Positions 18,982 to 30,974 are shown, numbered from the stretch's first letter. The stretch is 64,000 nucleotides of DNA from Monocercomonoides exilis (GCA_001643675.2 LSRY02000034.1:248001-312000); one strand, 5' to 3'. The notes: generated from the sequence alone by a model not told the origin. Numbers and translations are program-made.

Positions 18982-19380
18982 AAAATAGTATAAGAATCAT
19001 TTATTAATTAATTGAAATTTGAGATCATCAATCACAAAAATTTCTTATTTTCAATCAAAACATTTTGATCTGACCCAGTATTTTTTTAATAATTTGGGTT
19101 AAAATCATAAAAAATCTCCACATTAAGAGATTAGTTTAGGTTCTAGGGTTAGCAAAACAAATATTGGGTTTAGGGTTTGTTCCCGTTCTTCTTTATAGGG
19201 TTAGCACTCAAAAAATAACATGATAATTTATTGATCTATCCCATAAATATTAAGAAACCTTGATTATTATTAATCAAACAATTTGATGATCTCAAATTTT
19301 TATTAATTAAAAAATGATTTATATACTATAAAGAATTCGTTAATAAAAAAAAAAAATATGAAAAATTCGTGTTCCCCTAT
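18937..19380. mobile_element. About 445-bp foldback element with about 95-bp inverted arms
   Basis: The left arm, beginning TATAGGGGAACACGAA, recurs inverted at about 19275-19380 (TTCGTGTTCCCCTATA), with both arms sharing GAGATCATCAA and AATCATTT blocks at roughly 85 percent identity by eye. TA lies at both outer edges. The centre (about 19130-19207) contains several degenerate TTTAGGG/TTAGGG-like stretches. No coding capacity. Its left arm carries the ATG that extends copy C. Confidence 0.75.
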
Positions 19381-20945
19381 AATATACATTTACCAAAATC
19401 TTATGCGCAGTGGGAGATTCTTGGATTCCATCCCCACCCACATCATCAGAGCCTGCTTTCATTCAAATCGTAAAAATAGCATGATCAGTTTGCAATGAAA
19501 AGTGCTACAAAAAAATGAGAACTAAATGAAATCAAACGATGCGTTTGTATCGGAAAGCAAAGTGTTATCAGTGCTAACCTCATGTGCTTTTTGGGATGAA
19601 CTGGAAAAAAACTGTCCCATTGATCTATTTGCCTTAATTTTTATTATGTTTTTCTTTTTTTAAAAAAAAAAACCTGATTCCAGAACATCACAAAGTTTTT
19701 TAAAGAATAAATATGTTGTTAACGAAAAGAAACATCAAAAGTAATTTTGGGCGATGAAAATGAGGGATTAGTGTTCTAATTTATTCGAAGTTGAAAAATG
19801 AATTTTGAGACAGATTTGCATGTCAAAAAAATATAATAGATGAATTGTGAAATAAAAACAATTTCAAAATTATTGGGTTATTTCAAAATTACTCCAATAA
19901 TTTTGATATTGTCTATGGAAATTTCGAAATTTTTGGGGAATTTTGCATTAACTCAGGTAGTTATATTTTTTCTGTGAAAAAATATATAACGCATTCATAC
20001 GAAGTTTTTCAAAGCATTCTATCGAAAAATGCTCTATTGTTTTTTTATTAAAATTAGTTGAAAATACTAATAAAAGATATTTTTTTGTGATTTTTAAAGA
20101 TTATTCAAATAAAACCTTTTTCACAATTGTTTTTTGATAAACAATTGGGAAAAAATCACAATTAACGATATTCATTATTATTTCAGATATTTTTTTGAGA
20201 GATTTCTTCAGAAAAAGAGATTAAAAGAATGCAAATTAAAAAAAAGGTCTCATTGATGTATTTCAACAGCACAACATCTTTTCTTCAATTCCTCTAAGTT
20301 CTTGCTTCAATAAAAGAGCAATTTAATTTATGTTTGTCTTCAAACTTTTTGTTCAGCCTTTTCCCCTCGTTTTTCTTCATTTTTTTTTCTCATAATTTAT
20401 TTCTTTCAAAATATTCATCTCATTTTATTCTTCAAACAGAGTTATTCATCATCATCATAAGTTAAAGAAAAATCTCTTATATCCACAAGTCTTCCACATT
20501 CAGAGGCTCTTTGTTCTCGAAAAATTCATTTTCGTCGTATTTCTATCCATTGCGCATGTTGATTCCAAAATAAGTGATATAAATATTTGAAAAAAACACA
20601 TTCAGGCTCTAATATATTTGTCAGAAAATATTTGTCAAGCTTCCTCGCTGTTCTCCTCTGCATGGAATAAATTGTCCATTTTTTATAAATCGTCTGAATC
20701 ACGACTTTGGAAAGGATACAGATGATAACATCTTCACAACAAATAGAACAATAAAAAAATACATACATTGAAAATTCTTCATTTCCATCGAAAATATTGT
20801 TGCTCCACAGCATTCCAGCAATCAATATGAACAACCTCATCTTCCATCAAACAGATATTCTTTTGCAATACTCAACCCTTTCATTGTAATTAATTCACTT
20901 AGTCAATCTGTTTTTGTTTTAGCTTCAGAGTCTGACCCCGTTGAC
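19381..20945. other. Gene-poor AT-rich stretch
   Basis: No gene that I can support. A 104-codon minus-strand frame at 20526-20840 starts with a hydrophobic segment (MRLFILIAGMLWSNNIF), like a signal peptide, and has fairly balanced composition, but it has no recognisable motif and may be chance. Confidence 0.35.
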
Positions 20946-22140
20946 AGTTTCTGAGCGTTTGACATTGCTTGATCATTTTCCATAACGAATTGGTGCCACA
21001 ACAGAAAAGGGGCACAACTCGATGCACTGTGGCTGAATGGGCATATGAAGACAATGCGGTTGTAAAAGGATGGATTTTTGGAATGGGGTGATATAGTTGA
21101 GTTCTTGGAGAAGACAAGGTTTTGGAGTGGGAAAGAAACGATTAAAGGAAGATTTATTTTTGGAGGAGAGAGAAAGAGGTGTTTTTATGAGATTTAAGAT
21201 GCAAAATGGATATGTGGGAGATGGATTGGGACGAGATTGGAAGGGGTTATTTTTGAGATTTTTGTCATTGGGAAAGTGTGGAGGTCGTGTTTATTGTTGG
21301 AGAAAAGGAATTTGATGTTGAGGAGGTAGGGCGAGGAGGGGCAGAGGGGAAGACGATGGGTGGAGCGAATGGAATATATTACCTTTGGAGGAGAGGATAT
21401 AAGTGCGAAAGAAGGAGGGCAAGGGAAGAGATGGAAAATGGATTATTTTTTTTTCCAAAATCAGAAAGAGGGAGGAGGTGAATGAGGTGGAGCGAGAGGG
21501 AGAGTATTTGTGAATGCATGTGCAGTTTAAGAGGGAAGTGGGGTTGAAGAAGAAGAAAAATGAAAGAAAATTTCTCATTTTCTTTAATAATTTATTTTGT
21601 GATCCGTTTGGACGCGCCAGGCATTTGCAGGACAAGGATCGGAAATGGAGGTGGATGAAGACAGGAAGAAGGAGAATCAGGAGCAGAACTTTGCATTGGG
21701 GGTGTGGAGATAGAGGGGCCGCAGGGATGGAGCAAGGTGAGGGGATAACTGTGAGAGGGTGCGTTCCAAAGGCGACAAAAAAGAATGGAGATGTGTATTT
21801 TTTGGATGGGAGAATGGATGGATTGGGATGTGTGTGTGGTGATATAATGTTGTTGCTGAGAGGAATAGAGAGGAAGAAGAATACAATTTGCGAAAAGGGA
21901 TGGGAAGGGGTCTTTGGATGGAATCTTCTTCATTGCTAGTTTTTTCAGAATGGAGTTTGTGAAGTTATTTGAGAAGAAGCAGAAAAAGAAGTTATGCTTT
22001 GGCCGTTATTTTTTGAGGAAGCGGAAGGGAAGCGAAGATGAGACAGATGGAATTTATAGGCAGAAAGGAAATATTTTGGGGAGGAGAATGAAGTCGGTGA
22101 AGAATGATCATTATAACGGTGTGTATTTATATTTTTTTTA
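20946..22140 (+). pseudogene. Possible decayed kelch-repeat gene
   Basis: The plus strand is unusually purine-rich here, and blade-like pieces appear in different frames: KGRFIFGGERKRCFYEI ending at a stop, then DAKW (about 21145-21205), RMEYITFGGEDISAK (about 21368-21412) and KKNGDVYFLDGRM (about 21779-21817). Kelch blades typically contain (I/F)(Y/F)(I/V)FGG and (D/N)(D/V)(V/L)(Y/W)..D, which these resemble. Stops and frameshifts separate them, so no intact protein is possible. The Gly/Arg/Glu richness could produce such matches by chance, so the call is weak. Confidence 0.25.
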
Positions 22141-23852
22141 ATTATGATTTTTTATATATTTTTTATTTATGAAATTAGGTTTTTTCACAGGACTGCTCAA
22201 TGGCAATGAATGAACAAGGAATATGTCAAGAGGGGATATTGGATGCATTAATAGAAATCAGGATATAATAAATGAAGGGAAGTAATGAGAAATGAGCTGG
22301 AAGAAATAATAAGGAAAAGAGAAGATGATATTTTTGTGAAGGTTTTGGAAGGCTCATAAGGCGAATCTTGTCAAAAGCCAAAGGAAAGAGATGAAAATGA
22401 TGATGAGGCCAAAGAAGATATGCAACAACGAAGAAGGAGGAGGAGTAACGAGATTTGCATAAATCTTTGGAAAGATTTTGTCAATCCCATCAGCTGAACA
22501 TTGCAGATATATAACCAAATTGAAACTGTATTTTTTCTTTCCTTTTTTGACATGTTTTCTACCAGGTGTCAAAATTTTTTCTCCATGAAGCATTCATGTC
22601 AATGCAAAACATCAATATTTGAAATGTTTTGACTATTGGCAATCATTTGTTTCAAAAAACATTTCTATAATCATGGAACACGCTGAATAATATTTTCATT
22701 TCTTGACGATTTAAACAAAATTACGAAAAATGATATATTTAATAAAATTTGTTGATGAATGTTTTGAAAATTTTTCACTATATGGGGCAATATATTTCAA
22801 TTCAGGCATTTTCATTGAAAAATTATGCATTTCCGATTAACTTTTTTATATCAAAAAGCACAATAAAAATGGGTCATTTTTTTGGCATTCGTGAAATGTT
22901 GGAAAACTTTGTGTTATGATATCAATAAAACCTGTTTGTAGATTTGAAAACCAAATTTATTTTTAAATATGACAATGCTAAATAATATTTTAAGTGAAAC
23001 GATTTTTTCATGCTTTGTACATAAAAAGCTTGAAAGTGCGAATTTTCCCCCATATGAAAAGCATGTTTGAGTTCAGACAAGTCGAATTTTTATAATCAAT
23101 CTGTTAATTGAGAAAGCTGTTGGAAATATCAATTTTGAAAAATATTATTTAGCACTGGATAATGTGGGAAATTTTTTTATAATTTGTCCAATAAAAAAGT
23201 TTTCGCACAAAAGAAAGACAGAAAAACATAATGAAACAGTTTACAACTATGCTATCATCATTCACACAGATTTTTATTATCGGTCGTATATTGTGCAATA
23301 ACCTATTTATGTCTCAGAATGATTTCATTGGAGTGAAATTTATCGAAACTTGCAATAATCATCTCTTTATCCAATCGAACCAATTTTCATTTTCATGAAT
23401 TTCAAGGGTTTCATCATTTACGATAAGAATTTTTTGCATTTTGATTGTAGAAACAAAAAAGACTAATTTTATTAAAAAATCAGAAAAACCTGATCCAAGA
23501 ATTCTTTTTTGAAATAAAAAATAATTGCATGTGGAAATGATAATTTCTCAAATTTCTGAAAAAATCGAATTCAGAAAACTTCTTTAATATTATATCATAT
23601 TCCAAATATTTCTTGTTACACGATTATTCTTTTTTAAATATAATTAATTTCTTGCAAAAAAAATCAGTTTTTCATATGAATAATCATTCATATTTGTCAT
23701 TTTAATATTTTGGCTTTCAATCAATCAATTAAGTATTACAAATTGATAAATTCTCAAAATAACACAATTTTCGAATGATTCAAAAAATATAAAAAAACAC
23801 AGAAAAAATTGATAACAAACATTAAACAATTATAAAAAAAAATAAAATAAAT
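22141..23852. other. AT-rich stretch without supportable genes
   Basis: No frame above about 80 codons with credible composition. A minus-strand frame at 22354-22593 ends in a hydrophobic segment (IFFGLIIIFISFLWLL), but no family is recognisable. Homopolymer-rich sequence fills the rest. Confidence 0.4.
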
Positions 23853-24209
23853 TTAAGATATATATGGCATCATCCAACTTTTCGAATATGAAGAAGGAGG
23901 AGAAGTGAATGTTTGATCTCCTTCACATGTGGAGCACGTAGTTTGAGGAGCTATTGTCAAATTTCGAACAGAATCAGCTGTTTCTTCAATATTCGAAAAT
24001 ACTAATTCTTGAACGGAATTCATTTTTGATAGAGGTGATTCACAACGATCATTTGCTAATTTTGAAAATTCTTTTAATGGAAAAGCCGAAGGTTTGATTG
24101 TCAATGTAGAAATTTTTGTTGATAAATCTTCAATTATCTGAGTAGAGTTTCCACAATCACAACGAACAAAGTTATTGTGCTGCATAAAAATAAATACGAG
24201 AGTGTTCAC
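23853..24209 (-). CDS. Small hypothetical protein, Cys/Ser/Thr containing
   Basis: A 118-codon frame with balanced composition and complex sequence (NFVRCDCGNSTQIIED, KEFSKLANDRCESPLSK, APQTTCSTCEGDQTF). Two Cys pairs (CDC and CSTC) could bind metal. The segment upstream of HNNFVRC looks like an intron end (TTTTTATGCAG), with a GTGAAC about 30 bp earlier, so the true start may be in an upstream exon that I cannot define; the ATG at 24209 lies in that putative intron. It faces away from the large gene starting at 24737. I do not recognise the family. Confidence 0.35.
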   Translation of the reverse strand: MNTLVFIFMQHNNFVRCDCGNSTQIIEDLSTKISTLTIKPSAFPLKEFSKLANDRCESPLSKMNSVQELVFSNIEETADSVRNLTIAPQTTCSTCEGDQTFTSPPSSYSKSWMMPYIS

Positions 24210-24736
24210 AATGTAGCAAATTTATCTCCAATCGATAAAATATCAAAAGCAGGAAAAAATCAACAGAACACAATTTCTTGTAAAAGATATTATGGGTCTC
24301 GAAAAATTTAATGAGGTTTCCGGAAAGTTCATTATTAGGAAATTATTGAAAACAATCGCTTTGCATTTGTTTCATGATCACACATATGAATATTAACTGT
24401 TTTTCTATATCATCAGCTTTTGAGCGAAAAAATCAAAAATCATTTTCTGAGAATTAGTGGGAAAAAGTTCATTTTGATGAATATTGCTCACGAGATTTGG
24501 TATATAAAAAAGCTTATGAATATTCCAAATATGTTTTTATATTATTAAAATTTTTCGAAATTTTATTTTTCTTTGTTAAAATGTTTTTGTGATTGTGCAT
24601 CATAAAAAAACCGACTTTCTCAATTTTTGTTCTGTTAAATATTTTGCTTTCTCAAATGTCGTTGGGTTTTCATGATCATTTCATTTTCTTTCGATTTTTT
24701 TATTTGAAAATATCCCATAAATTAAAAAATTTCTCA

Positions 24737-27700
24737 ATGCAAGAAGTTGAACCTTCAGAAACGAAGCACAAATATTATTTTACTCCTTTCACCGAAGAAC
24801 AGGAAAAAGTTCGCCAAGAAAATTACAGGAAGGCTATTCGTATTGAGAAAGAACGAAGAGCTCAATTTCAAATTGAAAAAGAAAAACGTAAACTTGAAAC
24901 AAAAGAGAAAGTTCAAAAACAAACTGAATTTTCTGAGGAAGTCAAGAGAAGGAGAGAAGAGGAACTTATAAGAAAGCAAATTACACAATTAGAAACGCTT
25001 ATTAAACAAGAGGAGCATGAATTGAAGGAAGAAGAAGAAGATTTAAAAATATTGGCAAAGCGCTTGCAAAAACAAAAAGAAAGCGAAAAGGAGAAAGAAG
25101 GTTCACAGAAAAATCAAAAGGGAGGTAAAAAGAAAAAAGAAAAAGTTGAATTAGATTCTGATCTTCAGAATTCTGAAAATCAGTTGCCTGAACAAATTGG
25201 TTCAGAAACAAAAACAAGCGATCAAATTGAAGAAAAGAAAGAATTCGAAAACTTCCCCTCGTTCTTTTCTATTCCAATGTTTTATTCGGGAACTGCGCCC
25301 GCGACATGGCAAAAAAGAATTAGAGACCGTCTGCGTTTTGATAATCTTTACCCAGAAGCAATGTGCTTTGAATACAAAGGAGAAGATTATGAGGAAGTGC
25401 GACGTAAGCGCATACAGGAAAAAATAGATCGAAAGATTGCAAAAGAAGAAAGAGCAAAACAAAAAGCAGCTGAGCGCGAACAACGGAAATTGGAGAGAGA
25501 GGCGAAAAGGGAAGAAAGAAAGAGGCAGAGAGAAGAGAAGAGAAAGGAAGAGGAAGAAAGAAGAATTCGGGAATTGAAAGAAAAAGAGGAGGAAGAGCGA
25601 AGGATTCAGGAAGAGCTCAGATTAAAAGCTGAAGAAGAAGAGAGAATTAGATTGGAGAATGAAAAAGGGAAGAAGAAAAAGAAGAAGAAGAAGAAGAAGC
25701 AGAGTGAAGAGGAGCAGCAGCCTGATGAAGAGAACGTCCGCAAAGAGGAAGGAGGAGAAGGTGCTGCAGCATCGAACGAGCAGCCACCAGAGCTATTGAA
25801 GAAAGAAGGGGAAGACGGAAAAGAGGAAGGAAAAGAAGGAGGAAAAGAAGGAGAAGCACTTGCTCAGAATGGAGAAAGCGGAAAACAAGAAGACAAAAGT
25901 GCAGCTGAAGGCGAGCGCGAAGCAGACGGTGTGGCAAAAGAAGGAGAAGGAAGCAGCAAAGAGGAAATGAAGGAAGAAGACGGAAAGCCAAGGGAAGAGA
26001 AAGGTTTGGATGCTGATTCAGAAGAAGAGGAAGAGGAAGAAGAGGAAGAAGAGGAGAAAGAGGAGAAAGAAGAGGAAGAGGAAGAGGAAGAATCAGAAGA
26101 AGACGAGCAGCTGAGAGACTTGCCGTCACAGCCTGTTGTGTTTGATCTGATAAAGGAGTTCTATTTGGAGTCAGCGGAGCTAAAGGCGCTGAGGAAGAGG
26201 CAGAGGAACAAGGAATGGAAGAAAGTGATGAAGCAGCACAGCAAAAAGAAGATGTCGATTGCAGAGAGGATGCTCAGCGACGACGAGGAGGAGACGGGCG
26301 AGACGGAAGAGGACGAAGATTCAGACAGCCTGGAAGGAGAAGGAGAAGGGGAAGATGAAGATGAAGATGAAGAGGAGGAAGAGGAGGAAGAAGGAGAAGA
26401 AGGAGAAGGAAAAGAGGTTGAAGAGGAAGATTATGACGATGAAGATGCTTATGGAACACACATGCGATCTGATGGTTATTCAGTGCGTTCAACAAGAATG
26501 ACAAGCTCAAAGGCTTCAAAAACACCAAAAACGCTAAAGACTCCCAAAAGCAATAGAAGCAAGTCAAAAGCCCCCGAAAAGCCACGCCCATTCAATCCGA
26601 ACGAGGCGCTGATCCATCTCAACCGCTCGCTTTCTCTGCCGTCGCTACCTCCACTCGTCAAAGCACGTGTGCCGCCACATCCACACGGATTATTCGCTCA
26701 GCAATCACAGCAACTTCAACAGCAACAACAGATTTCTTTGGAAGCGACCGGAGATTTGTCTCTTTCAGGCACTCTTCCTGCTGCTTCCCTTTCTGACACA
26801 TTGACATCATCATCGCAAGCCACAGGCACAGGTACAGGCACTGGCAGTGCTATTTCTCCGAGCGGAGCAGGAGCAGGAGCAGGAGCAGCTTTTCCACAGC
26901 CAAATCTGACAGCAACAGTTCTCTCTTCTTTGTCGTTCCCTCAGCCGTTCCCTGAAGACCCCTTCCTCGCAGCACAGCGCCTGGCTGCTCAATCATCACA
27001 AGCTTCTTCCTCTTCTTCCTCTTCTTCCTCTTCTTCTGCTTCCTCATCTCAGCATCAATTCCGCTCTCATGGGCAATCACCTTCTTTCTCATCATCATCA
27101 TCGTCTTCTTCTTCTCATCGCTCTGCGCCATCTTCTGGCAAGTCCACCCCCACCGCCAACAGAATGCGTCCTCTTCCGCTTTCTTCGCGGGACTCGCCTT
27201 CAACATCTGCATCTTCTTCATCGCCTTCTTCTACGTCTGCCTTTGGCGTTAATTCCTTGATTGGCAGTGAATCGAACTCTTCTTCGCTTCCAAGCTGGCT
27301 GCCGCTGATCCAAACACTTGTTCCTTCTCACATTCCAATCTCTTCTTCTTCCACATCTTCTCCTTCCACCTCTTTTCTCTCTCTTTCATCCTCCTCTTCC
27401 TCTTCCTCCTCATCTTCTTCCTCCTCCTCTTCCTCCTCTTCCTCTCCTCAAAGCTCCACCCGCAGTCTTGTTTCGAAGCTGTCTTTCTGTTCGTCTGTAG
27501 CACTTTGCTCTCATCACGCGCTGCTTCTCAATGAACTCTGCCGTTTTGGCTCTTCTTCTGCTCCTCATTCAGCAGCCCCGCTGCCAATCAGAGTGAACTG
27601 CTTCTGCTCTGATGAGGGTTCTTCTTTATCTTCTTCTTCTTCTTCTTCTTCAACTTCAGGTTCTTCCTCTTTGTCTACCATCAAGACTCAATCATCTTCC

Positions 27701-29968
27701 AACAATCACAGCACAATGGAAGATCCAGTGCTTACACCAACAGGCAACGATGACATGCAGTTTTCGGAGAAACCTTTCAGCTCTTTCAAAACAGACGATG
27801 CTGGAATTTCTCCGGGAGGAGACGAAGATTACAAAGAAGAAGAAATAAAAGAAGAAGAAAATGATTATGATGATGATGAAAGAAGAACAAGACAAGGGAA
27901 AGATAGTGGATCTGATATGATGATGCCTCAAATAACAACTCGCACCACACAGACGAATCAAACAGCGAATACTGACACAACTGAATTTTCATCGTCTTCT
28001 TATTCTTCTTATTCGTCTGCTTCTTCTTCTTCCGTTTCTTCTTCTTCTTCTTCTGATTCTGCTTCGGCTTCTGCTTCTTCTTCTGATTATTTATCATCAT
28101 CATCATCATCATCACCTTCATCTTCAGCTGCATCTCCTTCACAAAGTCAGAATTTGTCCACGTTAAATGGCACATCGGTTGCACCTTCAGAAGGAGAAGG
28201 AAGCGAAGGCAGCTATTTTACTGAGGCAACAGCAGAAAATGAAAGATCGTCACAAGATGCTACAGCAAATTCACAACAGAAGGAAGAAGAAAGAGGAGAA
28301 GGAGAAGAAGAATTTGACGAAAGAGAAGGAGAAGGAGAAGGAGAAGGAGAAGAGGAAGATGAAGCAGCCAAAGCAGCCGCAGAAGAAGAAGAGAAAAGGA
28401 GACTTCAGATGCAAAAAGCAAAGCACGCACAGAGGATTATCAAAGAGATGCTGAAGAGGCGGAAGAGAGGGAACGTGGTGTGCTCGCCAATGATCAGGTG
28501 TCTGGTTTCATTGACAGAGAAGCAAAGAATGATTGCGCAGGCAGCAATAGCAGAGAGAGAAGAAGAGGAGAAGAAGAGAAGAGAAGAAGAGAAGAGAGAA
28601 AGAGAGAAGGAGACGAAGCGGATTTTGTATTCGAACATGAGAAACGCCAAATTGGAGGAGAGGAACGGAACAAAACGCGATGCCAAGCCGAAAAACCAGG
28701 GGAACATGGTGTTTGGGAAAGGAAGCGCAGGAAAAAGAGTTGTGTCGCCGCATTTGATGAAGCCGCCGCAGTTTGCATCGGCTCAGACAAAAAGGAGCGG
28801 GAAGCAGGAGAACAACAGACTGAATGCGACAGCAGGAAGTGGGATGGGAGGTACAGGAGGAGCAGGAGGAACAGGAGGAGGAGTAAGTGGATCAGTTGGA
28901 TTTGGGGCAAAGGAAACGAGAGAGAACAGAAGGAATATGCAGATGAAGGAGAAAACAGCGGGGGAGAATGGAAGACAGGGGCAAGACAGAGAAAGAGAAA
29001 GAGAAAGTGAGTTTACGAAGTGGATGTTTGGGAAAGGGGCAGATTCGAATGAGTTTGACGAGGTTGACATGAGGATGAGAGGAAGCGATGGAGCAGCTGC
29101 AAGGAGCAATGCAATGAATGAAAGAGAAACAGGAATGAAAGAGGCAGAGAAGAACTATGCGGAAGAGCAGAATCATTTGACACATGATGGACAAGGCAAA
29201 GAAGGTGGGAATGGAGAAGATGAGGAATATGAGTGGGAATCAGAAGAAGAATATGAGGAAGAGGAGGAAGAAGTTGAAGAAGCAGAAGATGCTGATGCAC
29301 CACCGCAAGCGCTGATTGATGAAACGACAATGCAAAATAACAAAGCAGGAAGCAATAATTATCAAGAAAACGATAACTCCTCTTCTTCATTTGCTTCTTC
29401 TCCTTCTAATTCTGATGAAAATTCCAAGCAAAATGCAGAAACTCTTCCAAAAATACGAGAAACGAGCTTTCAGAGTGTGAGTGCAGATGCACAAGCTGAT
29501 TACAGGAATCCAGACACTTTGGATTTTGCCTCGAATTCTGACTCGAATTCAGCTTTTGAGCGGAATGAGACAAAGAATGAGAAGACTGCTTTGGATAAAA
29601 CGCAAAGAGATGAAAGAGAAGAAGTGACTGACAGCAACAAAGCGATGGGAGGGAATGAAGAAGTAGAGTTGGATGTGGATATAGAAGAGGAAGATGAAGA
29701 TGAAGAAGAAGAGGAGGAGGAAGAAGAGGAAGAAGAAGAGGAAGAGGAAGAAGAAGAGAAAGCGAAAGATAAAAGTGGATCGCCCTCGAAAAATGATAAT
29801 TCAAAAAACAAGCCAAATTCTGAGAACTTAAATGTCACTGCAAAATCTCAATTAGATGGAACGAATCACAAACACAGTGAGGAGGAGGAGGAGGAAGAGG
29901 AAGAAGAGGAAGAGGAAGAGGAAGAGGAAGAAGAAGAAGAGGAAGAAGAAGAACAGAATGCTGAGTAA
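24737..29968 (+). CDS. Large acidic, Ser-rich coiled-coil protein of unknown function (1743 aa)
   Basis: I start it at the ATG at 24737 (MQEVEPSETKHKYYF), because the in-frame upstream sequence is Leu/Phe-rich leader; an ATG at 24656 would add 27 residues. Residues 1-150 and about 220-340 are Lys/Glu coiled coil. They flank a short globular-looking piece, PATWQKRIRDRLRFDNLYP (about residues 190-210), which is the most family-like segment. Then follow a poly-Glu block, long Ser tracts (about residues 750-950 and 1070-1130), a second coiled coil around GNVVCSPMIRCLVSLTEKQ (about residue 1250), a Gly/Arg stretch and two terminal poly-Glu tracts (29690-29760, 29880-29955). No signal peptide, membrane segment or enzymatic motif. 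Single exon. Such composition suggests a scaffold or nuclear protein, but nothing decides it. Confidence 0.7.
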   Translation: MQEVEPSETKHKYYFTPFTEEQEKVRQENYRKAIRIEKERRAQFQIEKEKRKLETKEKVQKQTEFSEEVKRRREEELIRKQITQLETLIKQEEHELKEEEEDLKILAKRLQKQKESEKEKEGSQKNQKGGKKKKEKVELDSDLQNSENQLPEQIGSETKTSDQIEEKKEFENFPSFFSIPMFYSGTAPATWQKRIRDRLRFDNLYPEAMCFEYKGEDYEEVRRKRIQEKIDRKIAKEERAKQKAAEREQRKLEREAKREERKRQREEKRKEEEERRIRELKEKEEEERRIQEELRLKAEEEERIRLENEKGKKKKKKKKKKQSEEEQQPDEENVRKEEGGEGAAASNEQPPELLKKEGEDGKEEGKEGGKEGEALAQNGESGKQEDKSAAEGEREADGVAKEGEGSSKEEMKEEDGKPREEKGLDADSEEEEEEEEEEEEKEEKEEEEEEEESEEDEQLRDLPSQPVVFDLIKEFYLESAELKALRKRQRNKEWKKVMKQHSKKKMSIAERMLSDDEEETGETEEDEDSDSLEGEGEGEDEDEDEEEEEEEEGEEGEGKEVEEEDYDDEDAYGTHMRSDGYSVRSTRMTSSKASKTPKTLKTPKSNRSKSKAPEKPRPFNPNEALIHLNRSLSLPSLPPLVKARVPPHPHGLFAQQSQQLQQQQQISLEATGDLSLSGTLPAASLSDTLTSSSQATGTGTGTGSAISPSGAGAGAGAAFPQPNLTATVLSSLSFPQPFPEDPFLAAQRLAAQSSQASSSSSSSSSSSASSSQHQFRSHGQSPSFSSSSSSSSSHRSAPSSGKSTPTANRMRPLPLSSRDSPSTSASSSSPSSTSAFGVNSLIGSESNSSSLPSWLPLIQTLVPSHIPISSSSTSSPSTSFLSLSSSSSSSSSSSSSSSSSSSSPQSSTRSLVSKLSFCSSVALCSHHALLLNELCRFGSSSAPHSAAPLPIRVNCFCSDEGSSLSSSSSSSSTSGSSSLSTIKTQSSSNNHSTMEDPVLTPTGNDDMQFSEKPFSSFKTDDAGISPGGDEDYKEEEIKEEENDYDDDERRTRQGKDSGSDMMMPQITTRTTQTNQTANTDTTEFSSSSYSSYSSASSSSVSSSSSSDSASASASSSDYLSSSSSSSPSSSAASPSQSQNLSTLNGTSVAPSEGEGSEGSYFTEATAENERSSQDATANSQQKEEERGEGEEEFDEREGEGEGEGEEEDEAAKAAAEEEEKRRLQMQKAKHAQRIIKEMLKRRKRGNVVCSPMIRCLVSLTEKQRMIAQAAIAEREEEEKKRREEEKREREKETKRILYSNMRNAKLEERNGTKRDAKPKNQGNMVFGKGSAGKRVVSPHLMKPPQFASAQTKRSGKQENNRLNATAGSGMGGTGGAGGTGGGVSGSVGFGAKETRENRRNMQMKEKTAGENGRQGQDRERERESEFTKWMFGKGADSNEFDEVDMRMRGSDGAAARSNAMNERETGMKEAEKNYAEEQNHLTHDGQGKEGGNGEDEEYEWESEEEYEEEEEEVEEAEDADAPPQALIDETTMQNNKAGSNNYQENDNSSSSFASSPSNSDENSKQNAETLPKIRETSFQSVSADAQADYRNPDTLDFASNSDSNSAFERNETKNEKTALDKTQRDEREEVTDSNKAMGGNEEVELDVDIEEEDEDEEEEEEEEEEEEEEEEEEEKAKDKSGSPSKNDNSKNKPNSENLNVTAKSQLDGTNHKHSEEEEEEEEEEEEEEEEEEEEEEEEEQNAE

Positions 29969-30974
29969 GCATCTTTTAAATAACAAAACAACAAACATAT
30001 AAAGATAATGCACAAGATAAAAAATGGCGTGCTTTCTTTTTTCGAATTATGAAGGAATTTTTTTTTTAATTTTTATTTTGAAATATTATTTCACATCAAA
30101 GAACAGGAATGAACAATCATAAAATAAGAAAACTTGTATTTTTATTGGTTCTTGAACAATACAATGAAGACAAGTGTGCTAAATTCTTCTGAACATTTTT
30201 TCAACCAATGAAGAATAAAAAGAATGAATTCAGGTCAGAATTTTTTAATTGAAAATTTCGTCACATCCACAATTAATTTATTTATTCGGATTAAAAAGAG
30301 CTTTTTTCAGCAAAAGTGAAGAGAGATATTTTGAAAGCGACAATAAATAATATGTCTTTTTTGTTTTATAAATCTATTTCTCAAATGATTATAAATACAT
30401 TAACAAAAACATTTTTGCTGAATTTTTGTATTTCTTTTTGAAAGTGAAATGATTAGTCAGAAAAGAGAAATACAGAAACACAGTGAAATTGAGAAATTAT
30501 GAGTTGTTGTGACAAGCCATTGAATGAAATCATTTCGAAGAAGAAAGAGAGAAACACGAACAAATGAATAAATATTTCCTTCGATTTTCATAATTATTTC
30601 ATTTTTCTTAAAAAATATTAAAAAAAACCCAGAAAAATTTTTGATTAAAACAGATAAAGATTAAAAAGAAAATTAGAAAAAAGGTTTTAAATTTTCATGA
30701 GCGAATCTTCTTTAAATAGAAAAGAAGCTTTTCCAAAACGTAAAAAATAAAAACATTGAAAGAAAGCCAGCTGCTTAAAGTTCAATCAACTTCAAACAAC
30801 TTCAATAAATCATTAATTTTCAAATAAGAAAAGTTAAATTCTTGCTTTAATCAAAAAATAATGATTGATTTATTTGAAATTTTTAAATAGCGCAAATTCT
30901 CAAATTAACATGAAAAGGGGGTAACAAACATAAAAAAAAGTGTAAAATATAAATATTTAATTCTTTCAACTCAA
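29969..30974. other. Convergent AT-rich intergenic region
   Basis: Separates the 3' ends of the acidic protein gene (plus) and the acyl-CoA synthetase gene (minus). No RNA gene, repeat pair or coding frame seen. Confidence 0.5.
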
